In this document: positions 1 to 8,907 of the stretch, piece by piece
How the letters are laid out: the number at the start of each line of letters is the position of its first letter
Position numbering within the stretch: the stretch's first letter is position 1
Source: Roseinatronobacter sp052379845
GTDB lineage: Bacteria > Pseudomonadota > Alphaproteobacteria > Rhodobacterales > Rhodobacteraceae
Direction: 5' to 3' (one strand)
Length of the DNA: 64,000 nt
Assembly: GCA_052379845.1 (NCBI GenBank)
Contig: JBQTCF010000024.1
The notes under the pieces: generated by a model
Seen by the model: the letters and a program-made list of their open reading frames with translations, nothing else
What the model was told of the DNA's origin: nothing
The model's database searches: none
Made by a program: the position numbers and the translations under genes

Positions 1-2
1 AG

Positions 3-161
3 ATCCACATCGGAATCGACGAAAAAACACTGGAGCTCCTCGCAGCCGAGCTCACCTACGGCGATGTCGGCGACGCCACGATACTGCCCGATTTGCTCGA
101 CAAGATAACGCCTGAACGAGAGATCGCGCTCGACATCCCCGTCACGGAAGTCTTGGGATAA
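3..161 (+). pseudogene. IS5-family transposase fragment
   Basis: The open frame entering from the left edge encodes IHIGIDEKTLE followed by a stretch containing VGDATILPDLLDKI, which resembles the DDE core of IS5-group transposases (IHIGID...EV...VGDAP.LP.LLDQI). After about 42 residues the resemblance stops and the frame ends in TAA, well before the rest of the DDE domain, so this is a truncated remnant. The start lies outside the window. Family assignment is by recognition only. Confidence 0.6.
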
Positions 162-324
162 GTCTGTCCGGGGCTAGGGGAAGCCCGGCCATCAGGCGAT
201 CTGCGCAATAGAACCAATCCAGAGTCCAATGATTAAAGCAATCTCGCGTATAAATTCAGCGGCGTTTAGTACATAGTCAGGAAAGCCTACAGGCAAGTTG
301 ATTACATCCAAAACGCAAGCATTC

Positions 325-1233
325 TTACCAACCCATATCCCAAGGCGGTGTGCCGCGATAGCGTTCGGCTAGAAAATCGACCAACACGCGCACTTTGGCG
401 GCCAGATGGCGGCTATGCGGGTAAAGGGCATATCCCCCGAAGGATTCGCCCTCAAAATCGTTCAGAACCTGCCGCACCCGACCTGCACGCAGCGCATCAG
501 CGGCGACAAAACTAGGCACACAAGCCAGCCCCAACCCTGCCTCGGCGGCGCTCAAGCAGGCCTCGGCATTCGAATAGCGCAGACGCCCACGTACTGGCAC
601 GGCAAGGGGTTCCCCATTCTGCCGGAACGGCCATCGTCCCGGATCGCGGAAATTGGTGTCGATGATGCAAGGTAGATCCGACACCGCCTGCGGGGTTTTC
701 GGTACTCCGTACCGGGCAAGAAAATCAGGCGCCGCAACTGAAATGATCCGAACTTCGCAAAGCTTTCGCACGATCATGCTTGAATCAGATGGGTGGCCCA
801 CACGGACGGCCATGTCGAACCCTTCGTCCACCAAGCTTACGACCCGATCTGTGAAGCTGATGTCCAGTTCAATCTCAGGCCAGCGCAAGGCAAAGGCATT
901 CATGATTGGTGTCAACTCCAGCCCGCCGAAGGTCAGAGGCGCTGTCAATCGCAACCGCCCCCGCGGCACCTGCGTGGCATCGCGCACCGATGCATCCAAA
1001 CTGTCGAATTCATCGAGCAGCGGACGCAGCCTGTCAAAATATGCCTGACCGGCCTCAGTGGGCGAGACGGCTCGCGTGGTCCGGTTCAGTAGCTGCACTC
1101 CCAGTGCGCCTTCAAGCCGAGAGACTAGCTTTGACGCCTGTCCGGAGGTCGTACCAAGTCGATCGGCGGCAGCGGTGAAGCTACCAGCTTCCATGACGGA
1201 CACGAACATACGATCGCAAGTTAGTCGGTCCAT
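325..1233 (-). CDS. LysR-family transcriptional regulator
   Basis: A full-length 302-residue LysR protein: winged helix-turn-helix at residues about 5-62 (GSFTAAADRLGTTSGQASK, then LLNRTTRAVSPTEAG) and a LysR substrate-binding domain from about 90 to 290. It belongs to the CrgA/AaeR-like group, whose members commonly respond to aromatic compounds or quinones. It is closely similar to the broken LysR gene at 6502-7417, so the two are probably paralogues bracketing the detoxification genes between them. It may control that operon; this is inferred from position. The 163 bp between it and the IS5 remnant hold no gene I can support. Confidence 0.9.
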   Translation of the reverse strand: MDRLTCDRMFVSVMEAGSFTAAADRLGTTSGQASKLVSRLEGALGVQLLNRTTRAVSPTEAGQAYFDRLRPLLDEFDSLDASVRDATQVPRGRLRLTAPLTFGGLELTPIMNAFALRWPEIELDISFTDRVVSLVDEGFDMAVRVGHPSDSSMIVRKLCEVRIISVAAPDFLARYGVPKTPQAVSDLPCIIDTNFRDPGRWPFRQNGEPLAVPVRGRLRYSNAEACLSAAEAGLGLACVPSFVAADALRAGRVRQVLNDFEGESFGGYALYPHSRHLAAKVRVLVDFLAERYRGTPPWDMGW

Positions 1234-1453
1234 TAATTAGTTCCATTCCCGATGAGGTTCATAGAATATTGGCAGTATTGCATCTAATATGGATGGGATG
1301 AAACCCTGTTGTCGTGTTACCCTTGGACAGGTTGATCTCTATCTGTGTGACAGTTGGTCCGCATAGAGGCTATGGAATACTGAACTGGCTCAATCCCACA
1401 TCATGCAAGTGAAGTTCTTCTGGCGGATTCCCAAAGTTGCAAAGGTGTCCTCA

Positions 1454-1783
1454 TTAATCGACTATAGAAATAATCCAGTCTTGACCAAAAGATGGGTACG
1501 TGATTCCTTCTTCGCCAGACATTAACATCGCAAGATCAGGCGGGGAAACGGGCACGTTTGCAAACCTGGATGCCGAATCCAAAGAACTCAAGAGGTAATT
1601 CGACTGTCGCTTTATTCCAGCGCAAAAATTGATGCGGGCAAGCGTTTTACAAATCCCTTTTCCGTCAGATCCGCACGGCAGTTCCTGAAGCAAGATGGCT
1701 TCATAGAACTGCCGGAACCACTCTGCTTTCGCGACGACGAACTCGATGTGATTGATGCGATCTGTGGACATGATCTTCTTCAT
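1454..1783 (-). CDS. Short protein, possibly a degenerate VOC-fold protein
   Basis: A 109-residue frame whose N-terminus (RINHIEFVVAKAEWFRQFYE) looks like the first beta strand and helix of a glyoxalase/VOC domain. The middle does not follow the family and the C-terminus (YPSFGQDWIISIVD) resembles the last VOC strand without the final metal-ligand Glu. It may be a decayed VOC gene or an unrelated small protein. The 220 bp upstream, to the LysR gene, hold no gene I can support. Confidence 0.35.
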   Translation of the reverse strand: MKKIMSTDRINHIEFVVAKAEWFRQFYEAILLQELPCGSDGKGICKTLARINFCAGIKRQSNYLLSSLDSASRFANVPVSPPDLAMLMSGEEGITYPSFGQDWIISIVD

Positions 1784-1933
1784 AACTCTGTTCCAACAGA
1801 ACAGTACCAGTCTATAACGATCACGTGACGAACCTAGTCGCGCAGTTCTTTGTTGGCTCGGATTGAACTGCAGGTGTCCGCAGAAAGCCAGACGTCATCC
1901 TGGTCCCATTGTCGGCAAGCCCTCAGGGCTATT

Positions 1934-2494
1934 TCAAGCTGCCAGGATGATCCGTCGCATCGCTTTGAGAACTCGATCATCAATTCCGTGGCCCAGCCCG
2001 TCGAACAATTGCAGATGCGGCTCAGCGCCTGCTGATCGAAGCCACGCATCGGTGGCGTGCACAATTTTTGGCGGCATCACGGCATCGGCTCCACCATGCA
2101 GCAGCGCGATAAGCGGCCATTTCGCGCACGCGGCAACAGGCCCCGCTAGGCGTCCGGACAGGGCTAGGACACCTGCGGCCGGCATCCCGGCGGCGACAGC
2201 GTGCAAGGCCATGATCGCGCCCTGAGAAAACCCGACCAGCAGGGACTCACCTGGATCGCCAAAGTCTTCGATGATGCGGGTGAAGGTTGGCAGCGCCTTT
2301 TCCACGCGGCCCGGCCGATCGGCTTCCGTCACACCCTTGACCGAGAACCACTGCCGTCCCGGTCCCATGTCGAAGGCCTGCGGCCCATCGGGAAAGTGCA
2401 TGTCGAAATCGAGGGCAAGCTGATTGCCCAGCGGGCGCAGCGACGCGCCACTGGTCCCGACGCCGTGGAGAAAGACGATGCGCTTCGGGCTCAT
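1934..2494 (-). CDS. Phospholipase/carboxylesterase-family alpha/beta hydrolase (MhqD-like)
   Basis: A 186-residue alpha/beta hydrolase. The nucleophile elbow is GFSQGA with Ser90; Asp137 (GGADAVMP) and His169 (GLGHGID) complete the likely triad, and the oxyanion-hole motif FLHGVG sits at residues 8-13. I start at 2494 because its ATG overlaps the stop of the upstream reductase as ATGA and the sequence beyond has no homology. It resembles MhqD of the Bacillus methylhydroquinone-resistance regulon, which fits its neighbours (glutathionyl-hydroquinone reductase, VOC dioxygenase, DoxX). It is last in a six-gene minus-strand operon. The physiological substrate is unknown. Confidence 0.8.
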   Translation of the reverse strand: MSPKRIVFLHGVGTSGASLRPLGNQLALDFDMHFPDGPQAFDMGPGRQWFSVKGVTEADRPGRVEKALPTFTRIIEDFGDPGESLLVGFSQGAIMALHAVAAGMPAAGVLALSGRLAGPVAACAKWPLIALLHGGADAVMPPKIVHATDAWLRSAGAEPHLQLFDGLGHGIDDRVLKAMRRIILAA

Positions 2495-3462
2495 TTCGCG
2501 GTGTCCATGAGGGCTGCCGGCAGCTCCGGCCCGACGGGGACGATGCTGGCGGGGTTCAGCGCCTTGATCGAGTAGTAGCCGCGCTTGATGTGGTCGATGC
2601 TGACGGTCTCCCGCACGCCCGGTATGGCGAGGATGCGTGCCTGGTAAGCGCTGAGGGCAGGATAGTCGGCGATGCGCCGCAGGTTGCATTTGAAAAGGCC
2701 ATGGTAAGCCACGTCGAAGCGCACCAGCGTCACGAACAGCCGGACGTCGGCCTCGGTCAGCTGGCCCCCGAACAGGTAGCTGCGGCCATCACCGAGACGG
2801 TGCTCGAGCTCGTCGAGCATGGTGAAGACGTCGTCGAAGGCTTCTTCGTAGGCGACCTGCGTGGTGGCGAAGCCAGCGCGGTAGACGCCGTTGTTGAGCT
2901 TCGGATAGACACGGGCATTCAGCGCGTCGATCTCCTCACGCAGGTTCTCGGGATAAAGATCGAAGGTGTCATCGGCCAGTTCGCCGAAGCCCGAATTGAG
3001 CATCCGCAGGATATCTGCCGACTCGTTATTGACGATGGTGCCGCGCTTCTTGTCCCACAGAACCGGCACTGTCGCCCGCCCCGAGATGGCGGGATCGGCG
3101 CGAGTGTAGATCTCGTGCAGATGGGTGGCGCCGTTCAGTTTGTCGTAGTCCGAGCCGGGATAGTCGCCGAAGCGCCAGCCCTCATCCGTCAGCGCCGGCT
3201 CGACCACCGACACAGAAACCACGTCCTCGAGCTTCTTGAGCTTGCGCCCGATGAGGGTGCGCGAGGCCCACGGGCAGATCAGCGCGACGTAGAGGTGATA
3301 GCGGTCCCGCTCAGCCGCGAAGCCACCTTCGCCGGTCGGTCCGGCACTGCCATCTGGAGTGATCCAGTTGCGAAAGTTCGAGGTCTGGCGGACGAAGCCG
3401 CCCTTCTCGTCCTTGGCTTGAACGGGCTGCCAGTCGGCTACCCATTTTCCATTCATAAGCAT
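2491..3462 (-). CDS. Glutathionyl-hydroquinone reductase (Xi-class glutathione S-transferase)
   Basis: A 323-residue protein of the YqjG/PcpF family. The active-site motif CPWA (Cys63) is followed by the Xi-class signatures VSVVEP, GRATVPVLWDK and NNESADILRML, and a C-terminal all-alpha GST domain with LTEADVRLFVTLVRFD. These enzymes reduce glutathionyl-hydroquinones to hydroquinones, cleaning up the products of glutathione reacting with benzoquinones. It overlaps the hydrolase gene downstream by 4 bp (ATGA) and follows the VOC dioxygenase by about 10 bp, consistent with one quinone-detoxification operon. Confidence 0.92.
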   Translation of the reverse strand: MLMNGKWVADWQPVQAKDEKGGFVRQTSNFRNWITPDGSAGPTGEGGFAAERDRYHLYVALICPWASRTLIGRKLKKLEDVVSVSVVEPALTDEGWRFGDYPGSDYDKLNGATHLHEIYTRADPAISGRATVPVLWDKKRGTIVNNESADILRMLNSGFGELADDTFDLYPENLREEIDALNARVYPKLNNGVYRAGFATTQVAYEEAFDDVFTMLDELEHRLGDGRSYLFGGQLTEADVRLFVTLVRFDVAYHGLFKCNLRRIADYPALSAYQARILAIPGVRETVSIDHIKRGYYSIKALNPASIVPVGPELPAALMDTAK

Positions 3463-3472
3463 TGTCGTAGCC

Positions 3473-4336
3473 TCAATTCCTGAGCGTGATGGCCGTGCCC
3501 CACGGGTCGTGGAGGGTCAGGCCATCATCGTCTCTGCTGATGTCGATGCCGGCGCTTTCGGCGCGGGCGGCGATTGCTTCGATGTCCGCGGCGAGTCGGA
3601 TAACTATCTCGACGGTGTCGAGTCCGCCCGTACCGTCCGGACGCCTTCCGGCGCGGCGGCTGTTCCAGATGTTGCCAGCAAGCTGGTGGTGATAGCCGCC
3701 GCTGCCGTAAAAGCTCGCGCCGGGATAACGCGCTGCAATGTCGAGGCCGAGCACGCCCGAGTAGAAGCGATCAGCTTCCGCCGTGTCGCCGACCTGAAGG
3801 TGGACGTGGCCGATCATGCCGTCATCGGGAAAGCCAAACCATTCCGTCCCATCGGCGGCCTTCAGAAGCGCTTGCGCGTCGAGCGGGTCGGTGGACATCC
3901 GGATTTCGCCAGCTGGACCGTGCCAGCGGGAGACCGGGCGGTCGACATAGACCTCGATGCCATTGCCTTCGGGGTCCGCAAGGTAGATCGCCTCGCTGAC
4001 GATATGGTCCGACGCGCCTTGAAGCGGCACGCGCGTCGCCACCGCATGCGCCAGCCAGCGGGCCAGGTCGGCACGTGTGGGCATCAGGAATGCGGTGTGG
4101 AAGAGGCCCGCCTGCCGCCGGTCGTTCGGCGCCAGCGCCGGGTCGCCCAGCAGCTCCAGCAGCGGCGCTGTGGCCGTACCGAGCGTGACGCGCCCATCGG
4201 AAGAGGCCAGCCGAACAAGACCGAGAGCCGATGTATAGAAGGACGCGGCCGCATCCAGATCCCGTACCTTGAGCTGGACCTTGCCAATCCGCATGGGCGC
4301 AGCGTGCATGTCGAAGAAATCAGTCACGGTCGTCAT
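3473..4336 (-). CDS. Two-domain VOC ring-cleaving dioxygenase (MhqO/LinE-like)
   Basis: A 287-residue protein with two VOC modules, about residues 14-130 (KVQLKVRDLDAAASFYTSALGL ... GIEVYVDRP) and 170-285 (IGHVHLQVGDTAEADRFYSGVLGL ... LHDPWGTAITL). This layout fits extradiol or hydroquinone dioxygenases such as MhqO, which open hydroquinone rings using Fe(II). The start at 4336 has a good ribosome site (GGAAAGGA about 8 nt upstream); the frame is open for 31 more codons without homology. The substrate is inferred from the adjacent glutathionyl-hydroquinone reductase. Confidence 0.82.
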   Translation of the reverse strand: MTTVTDFFDMHAAPMRIGKVQLKVRDLDAAASFYTSALGLVRLASSDGRVTLGTATAPLLELLGDPALAPNDRRQAGLFHTAFLMPTRADLARWLAHAVATRVPLQGASDHIVSEAIYLADPEGNGIEVYVDRPVSRWHGPAGEIRMSTDPLDAQALLKAADGTEWFGFPDDGMIGHVHLQVGDTAEADRFYSGVLGLDIAARYPGASFYGSGGYHHQLAGNIWNSRRAGRRPDGTGGLDTVEIVIRLAADIEAIAARAESAGIDISRDDDGLTLHDPWGTAITLRN

Positions 4337-4453
4337 CGCCGCCGTCCTTTCCGAAAGTTGTGAAGGAAGGGTGGTGCCGGCCTCCCTCCTCGAGGAAAGG
4401 AAGCCGGTCACGCCTTGCTTTGCCGTCATCGAGCGGCACGGGGTGCCTTCGGC

Positions 4454-5234
4454 TCAATTGAACACCATGCCGCCATCGACGACGATGGATTGGCCTGTGA
4501 TGTAATCGGAGTCGGGACCGGCGAGGAACGAAACGACTGCCGCGACGTCGCTGGCTTCGGACATACGCTTGAGCGTGATGTTCTTGGCGAACTGCTCCAT
4601 GCCCCAGTCGAACGATTCACCGGCATTGTCGGCGACGTCCTGGGCGACCTTCTGCATCATCGGCGTATTCACGATCCCTGGCGCGTAGGCGTTGACGGTA
4701 ATTCTGAGCGCCGCAAGGTCTCGCGCCGCGCTGCGTGATGCCGCGCACTGCGAACTTGGTCCCGGAATAGACCGCCAGTTCGGGGTTCCCGACGTGACCT
4801 GCCTGTGAGGCCGCGCTGATGATCTTGCCGCCGTGGCCCAGTGCCTTGAAGGTCTTGACCGCAGCCTGGATGCCCCACAACACGCCCCCGACGTTGATGT
4901 CGAAGGCACGACGATAGGTCTCAGGGGTGATGTCCTCGATCGGCGTGATCGGGGCGACGCCGGCGTTGTTGACGACGACATCGAGGCCGCCCAACTCTTC
5001 CGCTGCCTTTTCGACGGCGGCAAAGACGGACTCGCGGTCGGCGACATTGACCTCGACCACCGTGGCTTTGCCCCCGGCCGCGACGATCTTGTCGGCCACG
5101 GACTGGGCCGACGTCGTGTTCATGTCAGCAACGGCAATCGCGAAACCGTCCTCCGCCAGGCGCAGGGCGATCGCTTCGCCGATGCCCTGACCCGCACCCG
5201 TGATGAAGGCGACCTTTCCGGATATCTTGCTCAT
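4454..5234 (-). pseudogene. Short-chain dehydrogenase (acetoin/diacetyl reductase-like), frameshifted
   Basis: The N-terminal 165 residues carry the SDR motifs TGAGQGIG (12-19), NNAG (about 89-92) and the catalytic Tyr156-x3-Lys160 (YSGTK). Homology then jumps frame near 4725-4735 and continues with RDLAALRITVNAYAPGIVNTPMM to GQSIVVDGGMVFN. A one-base insertion or two-base deletion in the GC-rich run at the end of GITQ explains this; together the two frames make one normal SDR of about 260 residues. Either the gene is broken or the sequence has an error. It sits between the DoxX and VOC dioxygenase genes in the same operon. Confidence 0.75.
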
Positions 5235-5321
5235 GTTCTTCTCCTGAGTTGTTCGGTTTCGATTGGCAGCTCGTCGCGAGGAGTGCGGCCGCGGGAGGTG
5301 ACCCGCGGCCGGCAGCTGAGG

Positions 5322-5765
5322 TCAGGCGCGTGACCGCTTCAGGGCGTAGGCGCCGTCGCCAAGAAGGGCCTGAACGACGAGTGCGACTGCCCAGAATGCG
5401 GGGAATTCCCAGCCGCCACCTTCATTCGAGAAGAAGAAGCCGGCAGCACCATGCGGCACGTAGATCGAGCCGAGCAGGATCGGCACGAGCGCTAGGGACA
5501 CCCAGCGGCTGTAGACGCCGAGGATCAGGGCGATGCCACCGAAGAGTTCGGCTGCGATGACGAGATAGGCGAGCGGTCCGGGCAGGCCGAGGCTCGCGAA
5601 ATATCCTGCGGTGCCGGCCGGCGTGAAGACGAAGAGCTTTAGGCCGGCATGGGCGAGGAACAGGATGCCCATCGAGACCCGCAGGATCGTCGCGGCGAGA
5701 TCGGCATTGGTCACACCCTCGACGAGGGACGTCCGGGCGGCAGATTGGGTGGAGGCGTAGGTCAT
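5322..5765 (-). CDS. DoxX-family membrane protein (MhqP-like)
   Basis: A 147-residue inner-membrane protein with four predicted transmembrane helices: about residues 24-45 (ILRVSMGILFLAHAGLKLF), 58-82, 88-104 and 115-135. The start at 5765 excludes a non-homologous extension into the next gene. DoxX proteins accompany redox enzymes; the Bacillus relative MhqP belongs to the methylhydroquinone regulon together with MhqO and MhqD, both of which have counterparts here. It is about 25 bp downstream of the NAD(P)-binding reductase. Confidence 0.85.
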   Translation of the reverse strand: MTYASTQSAARTSLVEGVTNADLAATILRVSMGILFLAHAGLKLFVFTPAGTAGYFASLGLPGPLAYLVIAAELFGGIALILGVYSRWVSLALVPILLGSIYVPHGAAGFFFSNEGGGWEFPAFWAVALVVQALLGDGAYALKRSRA

Positions 5766-5790
5766 TACATTGGTCCTTTGACTGAGGGGA

Positions 5791-6423
5791 TCAGGCAGCG
5801 CGCTGCCAGGTGGGGGCGATGTCGGTGCCGTGGCCAAGGCCGTAGGCGAGCGCGATATTGAGGCCGCCGACGGGCTCGAGGTAGCGAGCGGCCGCGAGGC
5901 CACCCGTTTCCAGGGTCTTGAAGCCGGCGCTTTCGGCGAGGGCCACGACCTGGCTGCGGGCCTCGGCATCGTCGCTCGCCACGAAGACGGTTGCCGGCTG
6001 GCCGGCGACCTGACCGCCGTTCTGCAGGACGGACGCGAAGACGGTGTTGAAGGCCTTGACCACGCGGGCCTGCGGCGCGAGCTTCTGGATTTCCTCGGCG
6101 GCGCTGGTCGTGTGGCCGACAGTCAGAGCCGAAAAATCGGCCGTCATCGGATTGGTGATGTCGATGACGATCTTGCCGGCCAGACCGCCCGCGGCCTTGA
6201 TGACGTCCGCAGCTGCGCCGAAGGGCACCGCCAGCACGACGATCTCGGCAGAGTCCACAGCGGTGTCGAGAGGGCCGCCCTGGATGTCATTGCCCAGATT
6301 GGTCGCGACGGAGCGGGCTTCGGAGGCATCGCGCGAGGCGAGCGTGACCTGATGACCGCCCTTTGTGAAAAGAACGGCAAGGCCGCTGGCCATGTTGCCG
6401 GTTCCGAGAATGGAAATGTTCAT
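5791..6423 (-). CDS. NAD(P)-binding reductase of the F420:NADP oxidoreductase-like family
   Basis: A 210-residue Rossmann protein beginning MNISILGTGNMASG, with the dinucleotide-binding GxGxMxxG at residues 7-14, followed by ITNPMTADFSAL and VVKAFNTVFASVL, which are typical of the NADPH-dependent F420 reductase/NADP oxidoreductase family. In bacteria without F420 these are generic NAD(P)H-dependent reductases. It is the first gene of the detoxification operon on the minus strand. The start at 6423 is preceded by a clear AGGAG ribosome site. Confidence 0.82.
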   Translation of the reverse strand: MNISILGTGNMASGLAVLFTKGGHQVTLASRDASEARSVATNLGNDIQGGPLDTAVDSAEIVVLAVPFGAAADVIKAAGGLAGKIVIDITNPMTADFSALTVGHTTSAAEEIQKLAPQARVVKAFNTVFASVLQNGGQVAGQPATVFVASDDAEARSQVVALAESAGFKTLETGGLAAARYLEPVGGLNIALAYGLGHGTDIAPTWQRAA

Positions 6424-6501
6424 GTTCGTTCTCCTGGTTGTGACGCATCTGCGTCTTCTTCCAGGAGAACATGGCCTCATTCATTCAGAATGATAATCCT
6501 G

Positions 6502-7417
6502 TCAAGCGGAAGATGATTGCATCCGTTTCGGAAGGAATAGCTCCCAGCCCTGTTCCCAGTGGGGCGTTCCGCGATAGCGATCGGCGAGGAAGTCGACGAG
6601 TGCCCGGACCTTGGCGGCGAGATGCCGGCTGTGAGGATAGAGGGCGTGAACGACGAAGGGCGTGGTCTCGTGGACCTGCAGAATGCGACGAACCCGCCCC
6701 CGCCCGGATCGAGGCCCCGGCCACGAAGCTCGGGACGCAGGCCAGACCCAGCCCGGCCTCGGCGTTGGAGTAGCGAATTCGACCGCTGATCGGTGTCGCT
6801 AGGACTTCGCCGGCGAGCGATCCGGCTCCCGGAAGTTCGTGTCGATGATGCAGTCGTGCGCTGCAAGTTCCTCTGGCGCGACCGGCTCGCCCATCCGCTC
6901 GAAGTAGGCTGGGGGCGCCGACGACCACGATCCGCATATCGCAGAGCTTTCGCGCAACCAGGCTCGAATCCGCTGGACGTCCGATGCGGATCGCCATGTC
7001 GAAGCCTTCATCCACGAGGTTCGTCACCCGGTCGGAAAAGGTCACGTCAAGCTCGATCTCGGGATAGCGCAGTGCGAAGTCGCTGAGCGCAGGGGCGAGC
7101 TCGATCACGCCGAACGAAAGTGGCGCCGTCAGTCGAAGCCTGCCTCGCGGCGCCCGAGACGCGTCGCGGACGGCCAGGTCAAGATGATCGTATTCATCAA
7201 GCAGCGGACGGAGCTGATCGAAATAAGCCTTGCCCGCCTCCGTTGCCGATATCGACCGGGTCGTGCGGTTGAGCAGTCGCACGCCGAGTTCCGTCTCCAG
7301 TCGGGAGACGAGCTTGGACGCATAGCCCGAACTTTTGCCGAGTCGTTCGGCCCCACCTGTAAAGCTGCCCGTTTCCATCACGGCGATGAACATCCGGTCG
7401 CAGTCAAGCCGATCCAA
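6502..7417 (-). pseudogene. LysR-family regulator, multiply frameshifted
   Basis: The first 170 residues (MDRLDCDRMFIAVMETGSFTG... through DMRIVVVGAP) are a normal LysR helix-turn-helix and domain start, close to the intact paralogue at 325-1233. The match then shifts frame near 6910 (ERMGEPVAPEELAAHDCIIDTNFREP), again near 6800 (ISGRIRYSNAEAGLGLACVPSF) and again near 6710 (conserved C-terminus ending around 6502). At least three indels are needed to restore one protein. It lies just upstream of the operon it may have regulated, on the same strand. Confidence 0.8.
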
Positions 7418-7538
7418 CGATCAACCCCTCTTTAGAAGCAATAGACCTCATGTGGGGGAGTTTAACATCCCTCCGGAAGAAATGTAACGAGGCAGATGTG
7501 ACAGCTTCTTCGATGGGCTGCTGGAGGCGTGGGGCCAT

Positions 7539-8550
7539 TTAAGGGATCAGTAGTACGCGTCCGCTTAAGCCGCGGCTCTCCAGCATGGCGTGCGCCCGGG
7601 CCGCCTCGGCCAACGGGACCGTCGTGTACCGGGGTGCGGCAATGCTTCCATCCTTGATCCACCCAATGAGCGCAGCCACTGCACCGCGGAGGGCCGGGCC
7701 ATCGAGACTTTCGGAAAAGTATCCCGACAGGGTAACCGGTCGGATCAGGTCCCAAAGATCGAGGCGCACGTTACTTCCGCCCACAGCGCCGACAAGCGAC
7801 AGGACGCCACCAGGCTACAGGGCCCGGAGAGACATCTCGAACACGGGTGCGCCGACCGTGTCGAGGATGCCGTCAATGCTTGCGGCCTCCAAGTCAGGCG
7901 GCGCGTCGCGGGGGGGAGAAAGCGATCTCGTCTGCCCCGAGGCCACGCACTTAGTCTGACTGCTCGACTCGGGACACGACGCCCACCACAGTCGCGCCCT
8001 GGGCTTTGGCGATCGCCACGGCTGCCGAACCGACGCCGCCAGCCGCCCCCGATACGAGGATGCGCTTGCCTGCGAGGCTGCCAATCCTGCGCAGGCCCTC
8101 GTAGGCTGTCACTCCGCCCAGTCCGATGGCGGCCATCACGTAGGGGTCGATCGCGGAGCCGATCGGGGCAACAGAGTCGGCGGCGACGGTGACAAGCTCG
8201 GCGTAGCCGCCCGGCCGCTCACCGCGCACGCCGCCGAGCCCCTGCATCATGGTGATCACCCGATCACCGGGAAAAAGGCCGCGAACGGAGGCGCCGACCT
8301 CTGCAATCTCTCCCACGACCTCTACGCCCGGAACATAGGGAAACGGCTTGCGCTTCCGGACGGGCCAATGGCCCATCCTTATCTCCAGATCGGTGTGATT
8401 GACCGCAGAGGCGATGCTCTTGATCCGCACCTCCTCGGGCTGCAAAGTCGGGAGTTCCAAAGGTGCATAGACGAGCAACTCCGGCGGACCGTAGTCATTC
8501 ATCTGAACGGCGTTGGAGGGTTTCATATTCATTCCGTACGGATCGTCCAT
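7539..8550 (-). pseudogene. Zinc-free MDR alcohol dehydrogenase/quinone oxidoreductase, broken
   Basis: Pieces of one medium-chain dehydrogenase (NADPH:quinone-reductase type) lie in order on the minus strand. 8550-7952 carries the GroES-like part and the cofactor motif SGAAGGVGSAAVA and stops at TAA. About 7951-7816 continues (ASIDGILDTVGAPVFEMSLRAL) in another frame after a run of seven C and stops at TAG. 7784-7539 gives the C-terminus (LWDLIRPVTLSGYF ... SGRVLLIP). Two in-frame stops plus one frameshift point to real decay. The start may be 8550 or one of the next two Met codons. Confidence 0.8.
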
Positions 8551-8587
8551 GATCAACGCAGTCCGGCCTCCTCTGGTAAAAAAGGGG

Positions 8588-8791
8588 CTACACCGGATCC
8601 TTTTCGGGCGGTCCGCCGAAAAGCTTACCTTCGCCGGCCCAGTCGCGCGGCGCGACATCCTCGAAGATAACGTAGATGTACTTTGCATCCGTCCCGGTGT
8701 TCCGGACGATGCTGTCCGTGATGTCTGCCGCCACTTTTTCCTTCATCTCGTGGTCCTTTCCATCGAACCAACTCACGCGAACAACTGGCAT
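8588..8791 (-). CDS. 4-oxalocrotonate tautomerase-family protein
   Basis: A 67-residue tautomerase beginning Met-Pro-Val-Val-Arg-Val; Pro2 becomes the N-terminal catalytic proline after Met removal. The length and the conserved pattern EKVAADITDSIVRNTG...YIYVIFEDV fit the 4-OT superfamily, which interconverts enol and keto acids in aromatic breakdown. It is first in a two-gene minus-strand unit with the broken MDR dehydrogenase and is divergent from the LysR gene at 8908. The 116-bp gap is the likely shared control region. Confidence 0.85.
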   Translation of the reverse strand: MPVVRVSWFDGKDHEMKEKVAADITDSIVRNTGTDAKYIYVIFEDVAPRDWAGEGKLFGGPPEKDPV

Positions 8792-8907
8792 AGTCTGGGC
8801 TCCTTTCCTTGTTCTGGTCGACAGAATATGCGCTGTATCCAGCGGATTGGTAATCCCCCCATTTTTCTGATCAGTGTAGAGTTCATCTCTACAATGGAGG
8901 GTTCAGA

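Noticed and set aside
1834..2064. Minus-strand frame overlapping the hydrolase 3' end
   Set aside because: Out-of-frame overlap with a clear alpha/beta hydrolase and no homology of its own.
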